A DNA stretch of 48,553 bases from Actinomycetes bacterium (GTDB lineage Bacteria; Actinomycetota; Acidimicrobiia; Spongiisociales; UBA5794), in NCBI GenBank assembly GCA_024638645.1, contig JAHEJX010000020.1, positions 1 through 48,553 on the forward strand. The letters run 5' to 3'. How positions within the stretch are numbered: the first letter of the stretch is position 1; every line of letters begins with the position of its first letter. Made by a program: the position numbers and the translations under genes. A model generated the notes under the pieces. That model was not told the origin of the DNA. It was given only the letters and a program-made list of their open reading frames with translations, and did not search any database. Shown one piece after another: positions 21,431-29,255 of this stretch.

Positions 21431-23040
21431 GGGACGACCACGGTCATGCCGGGCTGCAGCTGGGTATCAGTGACCTCAACCAGACCGTCGGCGTAGAAGC
21501 CCGGCTCGACCGACACAAGGACGGTTGTGCCGTCGTCCTGCTGGACCTCGACCGCATAGCCACCCTCGGACAGCGCAACAAGCGCCGCCACAGGAACCGC
21601 GGTCACACCGCTGACGGAGTCTGACACGATTTCGACATCGACCGGAGCCTCATCGAGGCCGGCGGCCGCGGCCGGGTCATCAAGCGAGATGACCACCTCG
21701 AAAACGGCGTTGCCCTGCTGATCGAACGTGGCAACGGTTGCCACGCTGTCCACCGTTGCGTTCACTTCCTGGTTCGACGGCAGCTCGACGGTGACTTTGT
21801 CCCCGACCGTGACCAATCCCTGGTCGTCGGCAGGCAGGTCAACCTTCACCACGATGTCTGCGGCCGTGATAGCGAGCACCGGCGTGCCGTTCCCGACTGT
21901 GGCGCCGATGGAGGACAACTGTTCGCTCACACGCAGCGCCGAACGGTTGAAGTAGATCTCCCCCAGATTGACGATGCCATCAGTCTCGGCGCCGATGTCC
22001 GCCTGCCACCCCAGCACAGCGTCGCGCGTCTCCAACGTGAAGGTGTCATCGACGACAACACCTGCGCCGTACCCCAGCGAAGTGAGGGCGAGCTCCAGCT
22101 GGGCAACATCAATTCCGGGCGAAAGAGGTTCGGTGGCCAGGGTCAAGACAGGCTGTGAGCTACCCAGCTGGGTGCCTACGGACGCAGCGGTGGTCACGAT
22201 CGAGGGTCCTGTGATGAAGTACACCTCCCCGAAGTTGACGATGCCGTCGTCGTCGGCTCCGATGTCCTCCTGCCACTCCGCAACTGCGGTCTCCGTCGCA
22301 TCACTGAACGTGTCGTCGACCGTGAACCCGCTGTATCCAAGGGCCGCCAGAGCGGTCTCGAACTGGGCAACGTCTTCGCCTGTCATGTCATCGGACAGAT
22401 CTTGGAGCGTCCGATAGGCCGGGATGTCGCCGTAGAGAGCAATTACCGGCTCGCCGTTGATCTCGTAGAGAACGTCGCCTTGTTGGACTAGATCGCCGAC
22501 CTCGGGGGCCGCAGTAACGATGCCACCCACACCGGCCGACGCGGTGCTCGTGCCTGAAGTGAGGGCGATGTCGCGGTATGGCGGAGCTTCCCCGGTCAAC
22601 AGGACAACCGGGTCGCCCTCTACGCGGTACATCACGTCGCCGTTGTCTATGACCTCTCCAGCCGCGGTCACGAACGTGAGGATGCCGGGGTTGAGACTGA
22701 TGATCGGGTCTTCCGCCACCCGGCCCAGGGTCCCGTCGAAGGTATCGACTTCGACCAGATCGGTCGTAACAACTTCAGCCGTGTTGACCTGATCGGCTAG
22801 AGGTTCCGGTTCGGCGTTGTCAGAGTTACGTGTCGTAAGCCCGAACGCCACGGCGCCGACCACGACGACGCCGACCACAATCCACGGCCAGCGCCTGCGA
22901 GTGCGCCGCCCGATTGCCGCGTCGATCTCCGCCGCGCTCCATCCGGAATCTGCGGCCTGCTCGGGCGCTCTGTCTCTCACGTCCATGGCGTTCCTACGAA
23001 GCTGAGCCGCAGCGCGGCCTTCGGTGTCTACGGGCTGCAC
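21427..23040 (-). CDS. Efflux adaptor (HlyD/RND-like) with two peptidoglycan-binding modules
   Basis: A 537-residue membrane-anchored adaptor. One helix (about residues 51-67, WPWIVVGVVVVGAVAFGL) leaves a small cytoplasmic tail and a large outside domain. Two homologous modules follow (about residues 220-290 and 310-370), each of the PG_binding_1 type: DVAQFETALAALGYSGFTVDDTFSDATETAVAEWQ and DVAQLELALTSLGYGAGVVVDDTFTLETRDAVLGWQ, with the same GIVNxGEIYF ending. They are clearly duplicated and interrupt a biotinyl/HlyD-like hairpin (ALTSGTSTASAGVGGIVTAAPEVGDLVQQGDVLYEI). The C-terminal beta-barrel and membrane-proximal strand close it. GTG 23040 has AGGGGG 12 nt upstream. It probably couples the ABC pump to the cell wall. 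Confidence 0.85.
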   Translation of the reverse strand: MQPVDTEGRAAAQLRRNAMDVRDRAPEQAADSGWSAAEIDAAIGRRTRRRWPWIVVGVVVVGAVAFGLTTRNSDNAEPEPLADQVNTAEVVTTDLVEVDTFDGTLGRVAEDPIISLNPGILTFVTAAGEVIDNGDVMYRVEGDPVVLLTGEAPPYRDIALTSGTSTASAGVGGIVTAAPEVGDLVQQGDVLYEINGEPVIALYGDIPAYRTLQDLSDDMTGEDVAQFETALAALGYSGFTVDDTFSDATETAVAEWQEDIGADDDGIVNFGEVYFITGPSIVTTAASVGTQLGSSQPVLTLATEPLSPGIDVAQLELALTSLGYGAGVVVDDTFTLETRDAVLGWQADIGAETDGIVNLGEIYFNRSALRVSEQLSSIGATVGNGTPVLAITAADIVVKVDLPADDQGLVTVGDKVTVELPSNQEVNATVDSVATVATFDQQGNAVFEVVISLDDPAAAAGLDEAPVDVEIVSDSVSGVTAVPVAALVALSEGGYAVEVQQDDGTTVLVSVEPGFYADGLVEVTDTQLQPGMTVVVP

Positions 23041-23058
23041 GTTACTTACGCCCCCTAC

Positions 23059-23661
23059 CTATCCGGTGCCCTGTGCTCCGCGGCCGCCTCCGGGCCCCGG
23101 GCCGAAGCCGGCCAGGACTTCTTGGCACTGTTCCTGCGCTTCTTGAAAGGCCGGGTCGTCACGATCGAACTGACCGAATGGACCGCCGCCCCCCTGGCCG
23201 AGGGTGCCGAAGTCGGATAGATCCGGATCGGGCATGTCTTCGTAGCCGTTCTCCCGCATGCACGCGGCGAACTCGAGAAGGCGGTCTTCGAGCTCGGTCT
23301 GATCGACGTCTTGGAAACCCAACGTGACACCTTCGAGCAGCTCACCGCAAGCTTCCCGGGCCGCTCGGAACTCCTCGCGGGCGTCCTGGGATTGGCCAGC
23401 GGCATCGTTGGGCCGACTGAGGCGGAGGTTGCCGGCAGCGTCGACGGTTGGGTCGGTGACGTCGACTCCGTTGTCACGTAAGCACTGGGTGAAAGCCAGT
23501 AGTGCTTCTTCTTCATTGACTTGGGGCGCGACCGTGAGGTCCGAGGCCTCGAGCGATTGTGAACTGTCAAGGGAGGCGACACCCTCGTCGGCGTCGGCGG
23601 TTCCTCCGCACGCAGTCGCCACCAGGGCCAAAACCGCAACCAGCAGCAGAATGCGTTTCAT
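23059..23661 (-). CDS. Cys-containing secreted lipoprotein heading the efflux operon
   Basis: Start ATG 23661 has GGAG 5 nt upstream and gives a lipoprotein signal MKRILLLVAVLALVATAC with Cys18. A second start 33 nt upstream would add a non-signal tail. Two modules with FTQCLRDNGVDVTDP + ...REACGELL and FAACMRENGYEDMPDP + ...QEQCQEVL suggest two disulfides. The C-terminus is Gly-rich (GFGPGPGGGRGAQGTG). It is the paralogue of the product of 1045-1608. It lies 18 nt before the adaptor gene, so this lipoprotein is probably a component or regulator of the pump. Function unknown. Confidence 0.8.
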   Translation of the reverse strand: MKRILLLVAVLALVATACGGTADADEGVASLDSSQSLEASDLTVAPQVNEEEALLAFTQCLRDNGVDVTDPTVDAAGNLRLSRPNDAAGQSQDAREEFRAAREACGELLEGVTLGFQDVDQTELEDRLLEFAACMRENGYEDMPDPDLSDFGTLGQGGGGPFGQFDRDDPAFQEAQEQCQEVLAGFGPGPGGGRGAQGTG

Positions 23662-23775
23662 CCGGACTCCTTCGTTGCTGATATTCGACCGCAACAGCCT
23701 GAGAGCTTTCTAAGAGCCGGTGATTCGGACGTAGAAGCTCGTCGCTCGGTGGTCGAGAGCGGTGCCGAGCGCCGC

Positions 23776-23832
23776 GAGGAGGAGGAGGAGGAGGAGGAGG
23801 AGGAGGAGGAAGAAGAAGAAGAAGAAGAGGAG
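23776..23832 (+). repeat. Trinucleotide microsatellite (GAG)11(GAA)6(GAG)2
   Basis: Nineteen purine-only triplets in a row, without interruption other than the GAG/GAA switch. It is noncoding: the long frame through it would put poly-Glu in front of the secreted G8 protein, ahead of its true signal peptide. Such perfect triplet tracts are rare in bacteria and prone to slippage. It sits 56 nt upstream of another repeat fragment, between divergent genes. Confidence 0.9.
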
Positions 23833-23869
23833 TGCGTGCACGACACCCCCCGGGCCGGCCGCCGGGCTG

Positions 23870-23935
23870 CCCCTCCCCCTCCCCGGACTACCGCAGGTAT
23901 TCCCAAAACTCGCTTCGCTCGCGAGGGGAGAGAAA
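23870..23935 (+). repeat. Dispersed intergenic repeat, copy C (fragment)
   Basis: It matches the outer end of copy B on the opposite strand: CCCCTCCCCGG, GGTATTCCC and ACTCGCTTCGCTCGCGAGG with a GGGGAGAG end (copy B: CACTCGCTTCGCTGGCGAGG). Only this end is present. The remaining gap to 24066 holds AT-richer sequence with a TACGAT box at 24012-24017, possibly the promoter of the G8 gene, and no gene. Confidence 0.6.
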
Positions 23936-24066
23936 GTCAGCTCCTGCAACCCACACTTGGCACTAATTACGAAATAGTCACTCCCTTAACCCCATCATGT
24001 GAGCGATTTCTCATACGATGCGTAGCGAGTATTGCCACTGTGCGCGTCATCGAGAGGGTCAGTTCA

Positions 24067-26469
24067 ATGAGGTCGAAACGTCGGATTGGGCTGGTTGTAC
24101 TGGCGTTGGTCACGTCGCTTGCCGTTCCGCTGGCGACCGCGTCCGCCACCGCGGCCCCGGTGAACTGGTCCGCGGCCTACCCGACGACGGGCGACGTCAC
24201 CATCCCTCAGGGCCAGACGGTCATCCTCGACACCAACCTCAACCTCAACGGTCTCATCATCAACGGCACGCTGCGTTGTGGTGATGTTGGCATCCAAATG
24301 CAGGCCCGCTACATCCTCGTCAACGGCACCTTCCGTTGCGGCACTAGCGCGAACCGGTTCAGGAAGAACCTGACGATCACCCTCAAGGGAAGTGGAAACG
24401 GCAACTTCTTCGGCTACGGCGACAAGTACATCGTCGTCGAGGGCGGCGGCACGCTCTCGCTGCACGGCAAGGCGCGGACTCCATGGGTGCGGCTGACTCA
24501 GACTGCCGCCGAAGGCTCTACAACTCTGCATCTCGAAGATCACGACTGGAAGGTCGGCGACCGCCTCGCGATCGCAAGCACCGACTTCCGCGCCGAGCAG
24601 GCCGAAGAGGTGAAGATCGTCGCCAAGAACCGCAATCGAGTCACCATCGACAAGCCGCTCGAGTACATGCACTACTGCGGCACCGAGACCTATCGCAACC
24701 GCGACATCGTCGAATGCGCTGAGGTTGGCCTCCTCAAGCGCAACATCACTATTCGCGGCAACCCGGCATCGAACAATACGCTGCTCGGTGGTCACGCGAT
24801 GTTCCGCAGCGGCGCTTCGATCCAGATCGAAGGCGCCACCTTCCAGCGCATGGGCCAGGTCGGGCGCCTGGGCCGCTATCCGGTGCACTTCCACTTGTTC
24901 GGCGACGGCAGCGACAGCTACTTCCGCAACAACTCTGTGTGGCGGACCTACAACCGCTGGGTCACGATGCACGGCGTCCAGAATCTCCGCGTCAATCACA
25001 ACGTTGGGTACGACACGCTCGGTCACGGCTTCTACATGGAGGACGGCAACGAAGTCGACAACCGTATGGTCGGCAACCTCGGCATCCTGGCGAGGGAAGG
25101 CCAGCCGGGGAACCTCGTCACTCCCTCCGACGACGATGCGGCCGTCTTCTGGTTTGCCAATCCGGACAACCACATCGTCGGCAACGTGGCGGCCGGCGGC
25201 GATCACAGCGGCTTCTGGTATGCCCTGCCTGAGCACCCGCTTGGCCCAAGCTTCGATCCGAACATCTGGCCCCGCCAGACTCCCCTCGATCGCTTCCACA
25301 ACAACACAGCTCACTCAGTTGGATTCGCCGGCCTGATGATCGACCTCGGCGAACGACCGGACCGCGAGCTGGAGACCACCTGGTACAACCCGCGAGCGAT
25401 CCCGGGCGACGACAACTCACCGCACGTCCGACCGAAGTTCACCAAGTTCACTTCGTACAAGAGCCGTGGCTACGGCATGTGGGTCCGTACCTTCTCGGGC
25501 GCGCTGTTCGATGGCGTCGCCTACGCAGACAATTGGCGTTCCTTCTACCTCGCCAACATCCGGAGTGGCCCGAGCCGCGACAACGTCGGCCTTGTGCGCA
25601 ACTCACTGCTCGTCGGCGAGACGGACAACGTCGGCCAGCCGGAGTCCTGGGAGACCACTGGCCTCGACGGGCGCAGCCTGCCGAAGTTCTGGGAGCCGGA
25701 CGCCGCACTCGGCGGCGTGCCGTTCTACGACGGCCCCATGCACATCAAGAGTGTGGTGTTTGCCAACTTCAAGTCGAACACTCAGCGCGACGCCGGCGCC
25801 CTGACCAACCTGTTTCCAAATGCGTTCTGGGTGAGCCCTGAGAACGCGGTGTGGAACGCCAAGTTCGTGAACAGCCAGAAGGTGCTGTTACCTGACATCG
25901 TTGAGTTCGTAGACGGGGACGCAACAACGGTCTTCACCGACAAGACCGGGTCGGTGACCGGCGTCGAGGGAGCCACGGTCACGGTACGCGACGCACTTGT
26001 CGCCAACGCGACGTGTACGACTCGCCCGCGATGGAACGCACGACAGTGCGGACCGGATGTTGGGCATGTGAGCTTGGTGATGAGCCGCCTCGACGGTCAA
26101 TGGGCCCGCATGGAGATGCTGCGAGAAGGCGGCAAACGGATGGGCTTCGACGGATCGGGCGACCAGGACAGCACGGTGTTCTTCACGCTCATCCCCGAGA
26201 TGACGCACAAGCTGACGTGGGAGACGACGGTGCCCCGCGACTTCAACATGTATGTCGCAGGCATCTCGGAGTCCGCCGAGGGCAACGGCGCCCGCTTCGA
26301 TTTCCCGGCGCCGAGCGGGAGCTGGGACTTCCAGGTGAACGGTCAGACGACATCGGCCGGAAGCTTGAGTGCCCTCGATTCCGGTCCGTCCAACTGGTAC
26401 TACGAAGCCAACACCAACCGCATCCACGTGAGGCTTGTCGGTGACAACTGGGTGACCATGCGGGGGTGA
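24067..26469 (+). CDS. Secreted G8-domain/parallel beta-helix protein, CEMIP/TMEM2-like
   Basis: An 800-residue exported protein. Start ATG 24067 is set by GAGAGGG 8 nt upstream and by the signal peptide (MRSKRRIGLVVLALVTSLAVPLATASATA). Residues about 33-155 are a G8 domain: DVTIPQGQTVILDTNLNLNGLIINGTLRCG and the repeated glycine/strand pattern after it. Then come parallel beta-helix turns with the block GRYPVHFHLFGDGSD (about 269-283), TMHGVQNLRVNHNV and DTLGHGFYMEDG (about 316), which closely match the core of animal CEMIP (KIAA1199), TMEM2 and PKHD1L1. The C-terminal 150 residues form another beta domain. Animal relatives bind and break down hyaluronan. A polysaccharide-binding or -cleaving role here is inference. 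The gene is monocistronic. Confidence 0.85.
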   Translation: MRSKRRIGLVVLALVTSLAVPLATASATAAPVNWSAAYPTTGDVTIPQGQTVILDTNLNLNGLIINGTLRCGDVGIQMQARYILVNGTFRCGTSANRFRKNLTITLKGSGNGNFFGYGDKYIVVEGGGTLSLHGKARTPWVRLTQTAAEGSTTLHLEDHDWKVGDRLAIASTDFRAEQAEEVKIVAKNRNRVTIDKPLEYMHYCGTETYRNRDIVECAEVGLLKRNITIRGNPASNNTLLGGHAMFRSGASIQIEGATFQRMGQVGRLGRYPVHFHLFGDGSDSYFRNNSVWRTYNRWVTMHGVQNLRVNHNVGYDTLGHGFYMEDGNEVDNRMVGNLGILAREGQPGNLVTPSDDDAAVFWFANPDNHIVGNVAAGGDHSGFWYALPEHPLGPSFDPNIWPRQTPLDRFHNNTAHSVGFAGLMIDLGERPDRELETTWYNPRAIPGDDNSPHVRPKFTKFTSYKSRGYGMWVRTFSGALFDGVAYADNWRSFYLANIRSGPSRDNVGLVRNSLLVGETDNVGQPESWETTGLDGRSLPKFWEPDAALGGVPFYDGPMHIKSVVFANFKSNTQRDAGALTNLFPNAFWVSPENAVWNAKFVNSQKVLLPDIVEFVDGDATTVFTDKTGSVTGVEGATVTVRDALVANATCTTRPRWNARQCGPDVGHVSLVMSRLDGQWARMEMLREGGKRMGFDGSGDQDSTVFFTLIPEMTHKLTWETTVPRDFNMYVAGISESAEGNGARFDFPAPSGSWDFQVNGQTTSAGSLSALDSGPSNWYYEANTNRIHVRLVGDNWVTMRG

Positions 26470-26571
26470 TCCTCGCGTGAGGGACGAGTGATTGCAGCGG
26501 ACAACCGGTAACCCAACTCCGCGCTCTTAAACCATTCAAACTCGGTCCTCGGAACCTGGGACCTTTGTTTC

Positions 26572-26583
26572 TAACGTTCCAGC
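26572..26583 (+). promoter_or_regulatory. Leaderless -10 (TAACGT) before mscS
   Basis: TAACGT at 26572-26577, then 6 nt, then ATG 26584. The string TTCTAACGTTC (26569-26579) is identical and equally placed before the lipoprotein gene at 18220. Confidence 0.55.
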
Positions 26584-27693
26584 ATGGTTTCGACCCAGCT
26601 TCTTACGCTCCTTCAGTCCAATGTCGAATCGGCCTGCGGCGCCGATCCGACATATCTGTGTGATTTGGTCTTCGACATCACCGGCAGCGAGTTCGCTGCA
26701 TCAACCGCAGACATTCTCGTGAAACCGTTCAAGGTCGTGCTGATTCTGCTTGCCGCGTGGTTCATCAACACGATCGTCCGCCGGCTCATCAACGGAACGG
26801 TCGACCGAGTTGTGGGTAGTTATGAAGACAAGGACGCCGGCGGAATCGAACTGCCCGATGAGGAAGAAGACCCACCGGGACGTTTCGAAGCCTTGCGCAT
26901 CCTTGCCGCCAAACGCGCCATGAGAATCGCAGACCAGGTGGAGCGGGGACGCCAGCGAGCCGAGACACTGGGTTCCGTGATGCGCTCAGTTGCTGCACTC
27001 GTGATATACACGATCGCAATCATCATGTCGTTGGGCGAGTTCGACATGAACCTCGGGCCCCTCATTGCGTCGGCTGGGATTCTCGGTATCGCTCTCGGCT
27101 TCGGAGCACAGAGCCTGGTCAAGGACTTCCTGTCCGGCATCTTCATGTTTCTCGAAGACCAGTACGGAGTTGGAGACATCATCGATGTCGGCGAAACAAC
27201 TGGCGTCGTTGAAGAAGTCAAGCTGCGCACTACCAAGATCCGGGATGTCAACGGTGCTCTGTGGCACGTGCCCAATGGCGAGATCCGCCGTGTGGCGAAC
27301 AGTTCTCAGGAATGGGCACGGGTCATTCTCGATGCTGAGGTCGCATACGACACCGATCTCGCGCACGCTACGTCGGTCATCAAACGCGTCGCAGATGAGA
27401 TGTGGTCGGAATTCCTACCCGAAGCAACCATCCTGGAGGAACCGGAAGTGCAGGGAGTGCAGAGATTCGGAGCCGACTCGATCGCCATCCGCCTCGCTGT
27501 CAAAGTCGAACCCGCCGAGCAATTCACGGCCGCCCGTGAGCTGCGGCGGCGCCTGAAGGAAGCTTTTGATGCAGAAGGCATCGAGATCCCGTTCGCACAG
27601 AGGACGATCTGGGTCCACAACGTCACCTCGGCAGACGAAGACGAGCTAAAGCCACCGGCAACCACGGCCAGCGGTTCGGTCGAGGACCCCTGA
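26584..27693 (+). CDS. Mechanosensitive ion channel (MscS family)
   Basis: A 369-residue channel. A short N-terminal part with two Cys precedes TM1 (about 44-65), followed by a charged linker (about 75-125, EDKDAGGIELPDEEEDPPGRFEALR), TM2 (about 133-153) and the pore helix TM3 with GPLIASAGILGIALGFGAQSLVKDFLSGIFMFLEDQYGVGDII, the MscS hallmark (small residues lining the pore, QSLVKDFLSG kink). The cytoplasmic beta and alpha-beta cage follows to about 340, ending in the hydrophilic tail. It opens under membrane tension during hypo-osmotic shock. The acidic linker before TM2 is longer than in E. coli MscS. The gene stands alone and is not in an operon. Confidence 0.92.
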   Translation: MVSTQLLTLLQSNVESACGADPTYLCDLVFDITGSEFAASTADILVKPFKVVLILLAAWFINTIVRRLINGTVDRVVGSYEDKDAGGIELPDEEEDPPGRFEALRILAAKRAMRIADQVERGRQRAETLGSVMRSVAALVIYTIAIIMSLGEFDMNLGPLIASAGILGIALGFGAQSLVKDFLSGIFMFLEDQYGVGDIIDVGETTGVVEEVKLRTTKIRDVNGALWHVPNGEIRRVANSSQEWARVILDAEVAYDTDLAHATSVIKRVADEMWSEFLPEATILEEPEVQGVQRFGADSIAIRLAVKVEPAEQFTAARELRRRLKEAFDAEGIEIPFAQRTIWVHNVTSADEDELKPPATTASGSVEDP

Positions 27694-27719
27694 CCGGTCC
27701 GCAGTCGTCGCTCCGCCCG

Positions 27720-27731
27720 TACCATGGCGAC
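27720..27731 (+). promoter_or_regulatory. Leaderless -10 (TACCAT) before the lipoprotein hydrolase gene
   Basis: TACCAT at 27720-27725 is 6 nt before ATG 27732, with no Shine-Dalgarno sequence. Confidence 0.5.
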
Positions 27732-28409
27732 ATGCGACTTGCTGCCGGTCTGATCGTCCTTGCGGCAGCAGTTGTGGGTTGTGACGGAGGATCAACCGTG
27801 TCAGACGAGCAGCTGATCTCGATTCCGGTAGCCGGCGGTGACCTCAATGCGATTCGTGGCGCCGATCTCTGCGATGGGCCAGAACCGACACAGGGGCCAC
27901 TAGTCCTCTTTCTGCACGGCGCATCCTTCACTGCCAACACATGGGTCGAGACCGGATCCCACCAGCTGCTGTGCGAGGCCGGTATGCCGAGCCTTTCGGT
28001 AGACCTGCCGGGGTTTGGTCGAACGGGGCGCTTTGATCATGACCCCGTCAAGCTGATGAATGAGCTCGTCGAGTATCTCGGCGTCGACATCATCTTGGTG
28101 TCGCCGTCCATGAGTGGCGGGTACTCCCTCCCATGGCTCATGACGAGCCCCGCGGCAGCTGCCGGTTTCGTTCCCGTTGCGCCTGTGGGGATTGGCGGCT
28201 GGCAAACGCCCGAGGGTTTTGTCATACCGACATTGGGTCTGTGGGGCAGCGAGGACCGGATCGTGCCCGTTCCCGAGGGAGAGCGCCTAATCAGCTCGAT
28301 TCCAGCGGCTCGCCTCGTGGTGATCGAAGGTGGCGGTCATGCCGTCTACAAGACACATCCCGTTGAGTTCCACGAAGCTCTGCTCGAGTTCGTGAAATCA
28401 GTGCGCTGA
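27732..28409 (+). CDS. Alpha/beta hydrolase lipoprotein, ABHD14-like
   Basis: A 225-residue lipoprotein (MRLAAGLIVLAAAVVGC, Cys17) carrying an alpha/beta hydrolase. Catalytic features: oxyanion motif LFLHGASF, nucleophile Ser in SPSMSGGYSLPWL, acid Asp in LWGSEDRIVP, and His in GGGHAVY. The SPSxSGxYSLPxL strand-turn and the AGFVPVAPVG segment match ABHD14A/B (the CIB family), not the usual bacterial esterases; human ABHD14B acts on acetyl-lysine. The lipid anchor places it on the outer face of the membrane. Substrate unknown. Transcription ends at the terminator at 28425-28462. Confidence 0.82.
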   Translation: MRLAAGLIVLAAAVVGCDGGSTVSDEQLISIPVAGGDLNAIRGADLCDGPEPTQGPLVLFLHGASFTANTWVETGSHQLLCEAGMPSLSVDLPGFGRTGRFDHDPVKLMNELVEYLGVDIILVSPSMSGGYSLPWLMTSPAAAAGFVPVAPVGIGGWQTPEGFVIPTLGLWGSEDRIVPVPEGERLISSIPAARLVVIEGGGHAVYKTHPVEFHEALLEFVKSVR

Positions 28410-28424
28410 GAACTCGGCGCGACA

Positions 28425-28462
28425 GAGCGACCGTGGCTGAATTGCCACGGTCGCTCCTTTTC
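28425..28462 (+). terminator. Rho-independent terminator
   Basis: A perfect 13-bp stem, GAGCGACCGTGGC (28425-28437) and GCCACGGTCGCTC (28444-28456), with a 6-nt loop, followed by CTTTTC (28457-28462). It ends the hydrolase transcript 15 nt after its stop. The T-run on the opposite strand is weak, so it is mainly for the plus strand. Confidence 0.93.
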
Positions 28463-28485
28463 TCGCTTGTCAACGGATCAGCGGC

Positions 28486-29052
28486 TCATCCAAAGCGGTC
28501 GATCGTCAGCGTGTAGTCGTCGAGCCATGCAGCCAGTGCGGCCGTGTCGTAGAAGTCCACAGCGCTCGCCTTGACCTCGATGCGGTATTCACCCGCATCG
28601 ACACGCTCACACGTCCGGACGATGTTGGACTCCCAACCTTCGCCGTCATTGGCGATCGCGACGTTGCTGCTTCCGTCGTTGGGATTCATCAGCTTGCCGT
28701 TCAGGTAGATGTCTACCTGAATCCAGTGCCCCTCATCCGAAGCGCCGTAGAGACGCGTCTCCGAGCTGAAGGCCACCTGAAGCGTGTCCCTGCCCTTGGG
28801 AACAACGAAGTTCCGAGCTGCCACGAGCACCTGGCCGTCGGCCTCAGTGAACTCGAGCGGCTTGTCCGACATCGTCGCGAGATGGCGCTTGTGCTTGAAG
28901 CCGTCGCAGCCGACGACTCCGTCGACCGTCTCGTCGGCGGCCACTTCTGCCGCCAGTTCGGCCTGCGGCCCGCCGCCGGCCGCTGCGGCAACACCGAAGC
29001 TGCTTACGGCTATCGCGGCGGCAATGGCCGCAACCATCCATCGTTTGTACAT
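28486..29052 (-). CDS. Secreted protein of unknown function
   Basis: A 188-residue exported protein. ATG 29052 begins a signal peptide (MYKRWMVAAIAAAIAVSSFGVAAAAG) and has GGGGGG upstream; an earlier in-frame start adds a tail without signal. The body has two Cys (VVGCDGFKHKRH and VRTCERVDAG) that probably form a disulfide, a beta-rich core (PLEFTEADGQVLVAARNFVVPKGRDTLQVAFSSET..., HWIQVDIYLNGKLMNPN) and the ending LDDYTLTIDRFG. It resembles a jelly-roll, but no family was recognised. It shares the 203-bp region upstream with the divergent MMPL operon. Confidence 0.7.
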   Translation of the reverse strand: MYKRWMVAAIAAAIAVSSFGVAAAAGGGPQAELAAEVAADETVDGVVGCDGFKHKRHLATMSDKPLEFTEADGQVLVAARNFVVPKGRDTLQVAFSSETRLYGASDEGHWIQVDIYLNGKLMNPNDGSSNVAIANDGEGWESNIVRTCERVDAGEYRIEVKASAVDFYDTAALAAWLDDYTLTIDRFG

Positions 29053-29255
29053 GAGGTCCCCCCTCTGTTGACCGGTAGTGCACCTCACTACCCGGACATA
29101 GGAGAACGCGCAGCGTGGTCAGATACGACGTATTTCGACGTTCAGTCCGTCAGATCCCCCACGAGGGGGAGGTGCGAATCGCCCCTGTGGGCGAAGACGG
29201 AGCCACCGATCTCGCAGACCATGGCAGTACCTGAGGACCACATGGAGGGGCAACC

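Noticed and set aside
23749-24066. Poly-Glu N-terminal extension of the G8 protein.
   Set aside because: It would precede the signal peptide and run through a microsatellite and a dispersed repeat; GAGAGGG before ATG 24067 marks the true start.
24064-25314. A 416-codon minus-strand frame opposite the G8 gene.
   Set aside because: It lies entirely within the secreted protein gene, which has a signal peptide, ribosome binding site and family motifs.
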